Assembly: GCF_024347375.1 (NCBI RefSeq)
Contig: NZ_AP025470.1
Location: 2,232,001 to 2,296,000 of the forward strand
Source of the DNA: Vibrio coralliirubri
GTDB lineage: Bacteria > Pseudomonadota > Gammaproteobacteria > Enterobacterales > Vibrionaceae
Direction: 5' to 3'
Length of the DNA stretch: 64,000 nt
Within the stretch, counting starts at the first letter, position 1. Every line of letters starts with the position of its first letter. A program made the translations under genes and the position numbers. Under the pieces are notes generated by a model. The model had not been told where the DNA came from and ran no database searches. It saw only the letters and a list, made by a program, of their open reading frames with translations. Below are positions 62,676 through 64,000 of the stretch, piece by piece.

Positions 62676-64000
62676 TTATTGGTCTTTGCGATGAACGCTA
62701 AAGTTGAACTTGGTGAGCTTGTTCGGGGTAATTCGCAACACTTTCGGGTTTTCGCTTACCACTTCCATGGAGGTGGATAGCGAGTCAGTGTCCAACTTCA
62801 CGAGGAAGTTCTTACCTTTCTTATTGAGTACCCATTGGTCGGGCACGTGGTAACGACCGTACTGGTCTGTGTAAATAACGATTCCCTCAACCGTCATCAA
62901 CTTAACGCCCGGAATACCATCTTCGTAAATACCTTTGTTCTCGATAACGATTTCCCATAGGAAATCCTCACCATCGCGATATAGGTTTCTGGTTACATTG
63001 AGGTTTTCCGCGCTCAGTCCCTTTTTCTTGTCCGATTCATGTTTAAACTGAATCTGACCTTGTGCGTCGAACTCGATACGAGAACCCGCATCAGTCGTGA
63101 CGTAGAAATTAAAACTCTGCTGTGTGCGAGTTTTAAATTGAATCACCACTTTGCTGGTTTCTGGCAGGGCTCGGTTCACGGAATGACCCCAAAGGTCACC
63201 AAGATCCAAGCCTTGCTCAAGTGCTGTGGTTATTGCGCCATCTTGAATAGCAACATCTTGACCATCACGAATGATGTGCGTCGAATCAGCGATGTAGCCT
63301 TGTGTTGCTAAGTTCGCAGTTAGCTCAACATCAAACGCGGTTGCATCAGCTTGGAATCCATCTTTGTTATGATCTTCAAAAACTTTGCCGATGATCGATG
63401 AGGTATCAAACACCTTGTCCGGCTCTATGGTCACTTTGGCGGTGTCTTCATTAGAAACAGCCGTGCCATCAACCTTCGCTACTGCTGTATTGATGTAATC
63501 GCCAAAGGTGGCGCCTACCGATACACGCAATAAGTAACGAATACGCAGCTTTTCACCCGGGTCAAAGTTCAACGATGTGAACATTAACTTGCCCGTGTCT
63601 GATGGCTCTTGAGAGATAACCTGATCGTCTTCAGTACCAAACTCACCATCAATGCCGCTCAGCACAACTTCTGATGTGTCCACGATGTATTTCAGACCAC
63701 CTGGGTAGCGGTCTTCCACCGTCACGTTCTTAAAGTAAGATTCATTGTTGTTCTCAACGATGATCTCGTACTCAACCGCATCGCCAACTTGCGCGGTATC
63801 TTGCAGCGCAGACTTGGTCAGCTCCAACTCCCCAGAGTTATCAGGAATCTTCTTGATGTGAGTAGTTACGCTGTCGCTGGTTTCAGTACCGTCAGATTCA
63901 GTCGCCGTGAAGGTATTGGTAATGTCGTCATCCAAGCCCTTACCTAGCGTGCCCACTACTTCAAACGCGTAGGCATTACGTTTGTTGGATTTCAGGTTAA
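62676..64000 (-). CDS. DUF11-repeat surface protein, 3' part (runs off window)
   Basis: The frame is open from base 64000 and no true start is in the window, so an internal GTG at 63956 is not a start. Visible residues include DUF11-type repeats (ELTKSALQDTAQVGDAVEYEIIVENNN...FKNVTVEDRYPGGLKYIVD, PGEKLRIRYLLRVSVGATFGDYINTAVAKVDG). A possible SdrD-like segment (VIGKVFEDHNKDGFQ) follows, and the protein ends ...TKFNFSVHRKDQ. Such proteins are large extracellular adhesin-like chains. It lies 42 bp before the barrel gene. Confidence 0.8.
   Translation of the reverse strand, partial: NLKSNKRNAYAFEVVGTLGKGLDDDITNTFTATESDGTETSDSVTTHIKKIPDNSGELELTKSALQDTAQVGDAVEYEIIVENNNESYFKNVTVEDRYPGGLKYIVDTSEVVLSGIDGEFGTEDDQVISQEPSDTGKLMFTSLNFDPGEKLRIRYLLRVSVGATFGDYINTAVAKVDGTAVSNEDTAKVTIEPDKVFDTSSIIGKVFEDHNKDGFQADATAFDVELTANLATQGYIADSTHIIRDGQDVAIQDGAITTALEQGLDLGDLWGHSVNRALPETSKVVIQFKTRTQQSFNFYVTTDAGSRIEFDAQGQIQFKHESDKKKGLSAENLNVTRNLYRDGEDFLWEIVIENKGIYEDGIPGVKLMTVEGIVIYTDQYGRYHVPDQWVLNKKGKNFLVKLDTDSLSTSMEVVSENPKVLRITPNKLTKFNFSVHRKDQ

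Noticed and set aside
63956..64000. GTG at 63956 as the start of the DUF11 gene
   Set aside because: The frame is open upstream to the window end with similar composition and no signal peptide follows the GTG.

Overview
The window looks like a Vibrio chromosome segment, probably near the Splendidus clade. The housekeeping flanks (rplY, rsuA divergent from radD, a DUF2913 gene behind a Bcr/CflA pump, DedA-LssY) and the attC-type repeats fit this. The species call is inference from gene content, not a search.

Positions 1-14980 are ordinary chromosome: an ABC exporter (partial), a MATE pump, an SDR protein, MFS pump plus DUF2913, rsuA/radD, a PepSY protein with a two-component system, a VOC protein, DedA-LssY with a family 2 glycosyltransferase, and rplY.

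Positions 14990-52750 form a genomic island of about 37.7 kb. It is bounded by a 50-bp direct repeat (49/50 identical) at the rplY terminator, and a tyrosine integrase with an excisionase-like gene lies just inside the right repeat. The island is composite. (a) At 16.0-38.8 kb is an integron: intI, an attI-like site with a LexA-like box, about a dozen cassettes read leftward on the minus strand (one is reversed), and eleven recognisable attC sites. (b) At 39.3-40.4 kb are a broken NERD/zinc-ribbon nuclease gene and the 3' remnant of a second copy of the island integrase. (c) At 40.8-46.8 kb is a secreted DUF1552 protein paired with a 1593-residue multidomain protein: chitin-binding-like modules, PKD, beta-propeller, CxxCH haem motifs and DUF1587/1592/1588/1585. 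(d) At 47.1-52.4 kb are IS copies, an unknown gene and the integrase. A 15-bp palindrome, ATTCGGATTCCGAAT, occurs five times, at or near module borders.

The integron is crowded with IS elements. There are seven near-identical 1054-bp IS5/IS903-type copies (six with perfect 9-bp target duplications), three identical IS1111-type elements, one IS110-type element, one decayed IS3-type element and one degenerate IS5 relative. All three IS1111 copies sit at the same point of the outer attC core site. The IS110 element sits at the opposite, gene-proximal core of another attC. Each of the two families carries, in its non-coding end, a stem / guide / apical hairpin / guide / stem structure. Its two guide segments match the flanks of the attC target, as expected for bridge (seek) RNAs programmed for integron recombination sites. 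This is the most striking signal in the window. Cassette cargo includes a TIR-like (Cap12-type) protein with a winged-helix-like tail, a CBS-HEPN fusion and a truncated 2TM protein, which together suggest anti-phage defence.

Positions 52876-64000 are chromosome again: a nucleotidyltransferase/GNAT pair, a DUF3465 protein, a TIGR03643 protein, a secreted zincin, small unknown genes, a BLUF photoreceptor, and a surface-protein cluster (double OmpA-domain lipoprotein, large outer-membrane barrel, DUF11-repeat protein running off the window).
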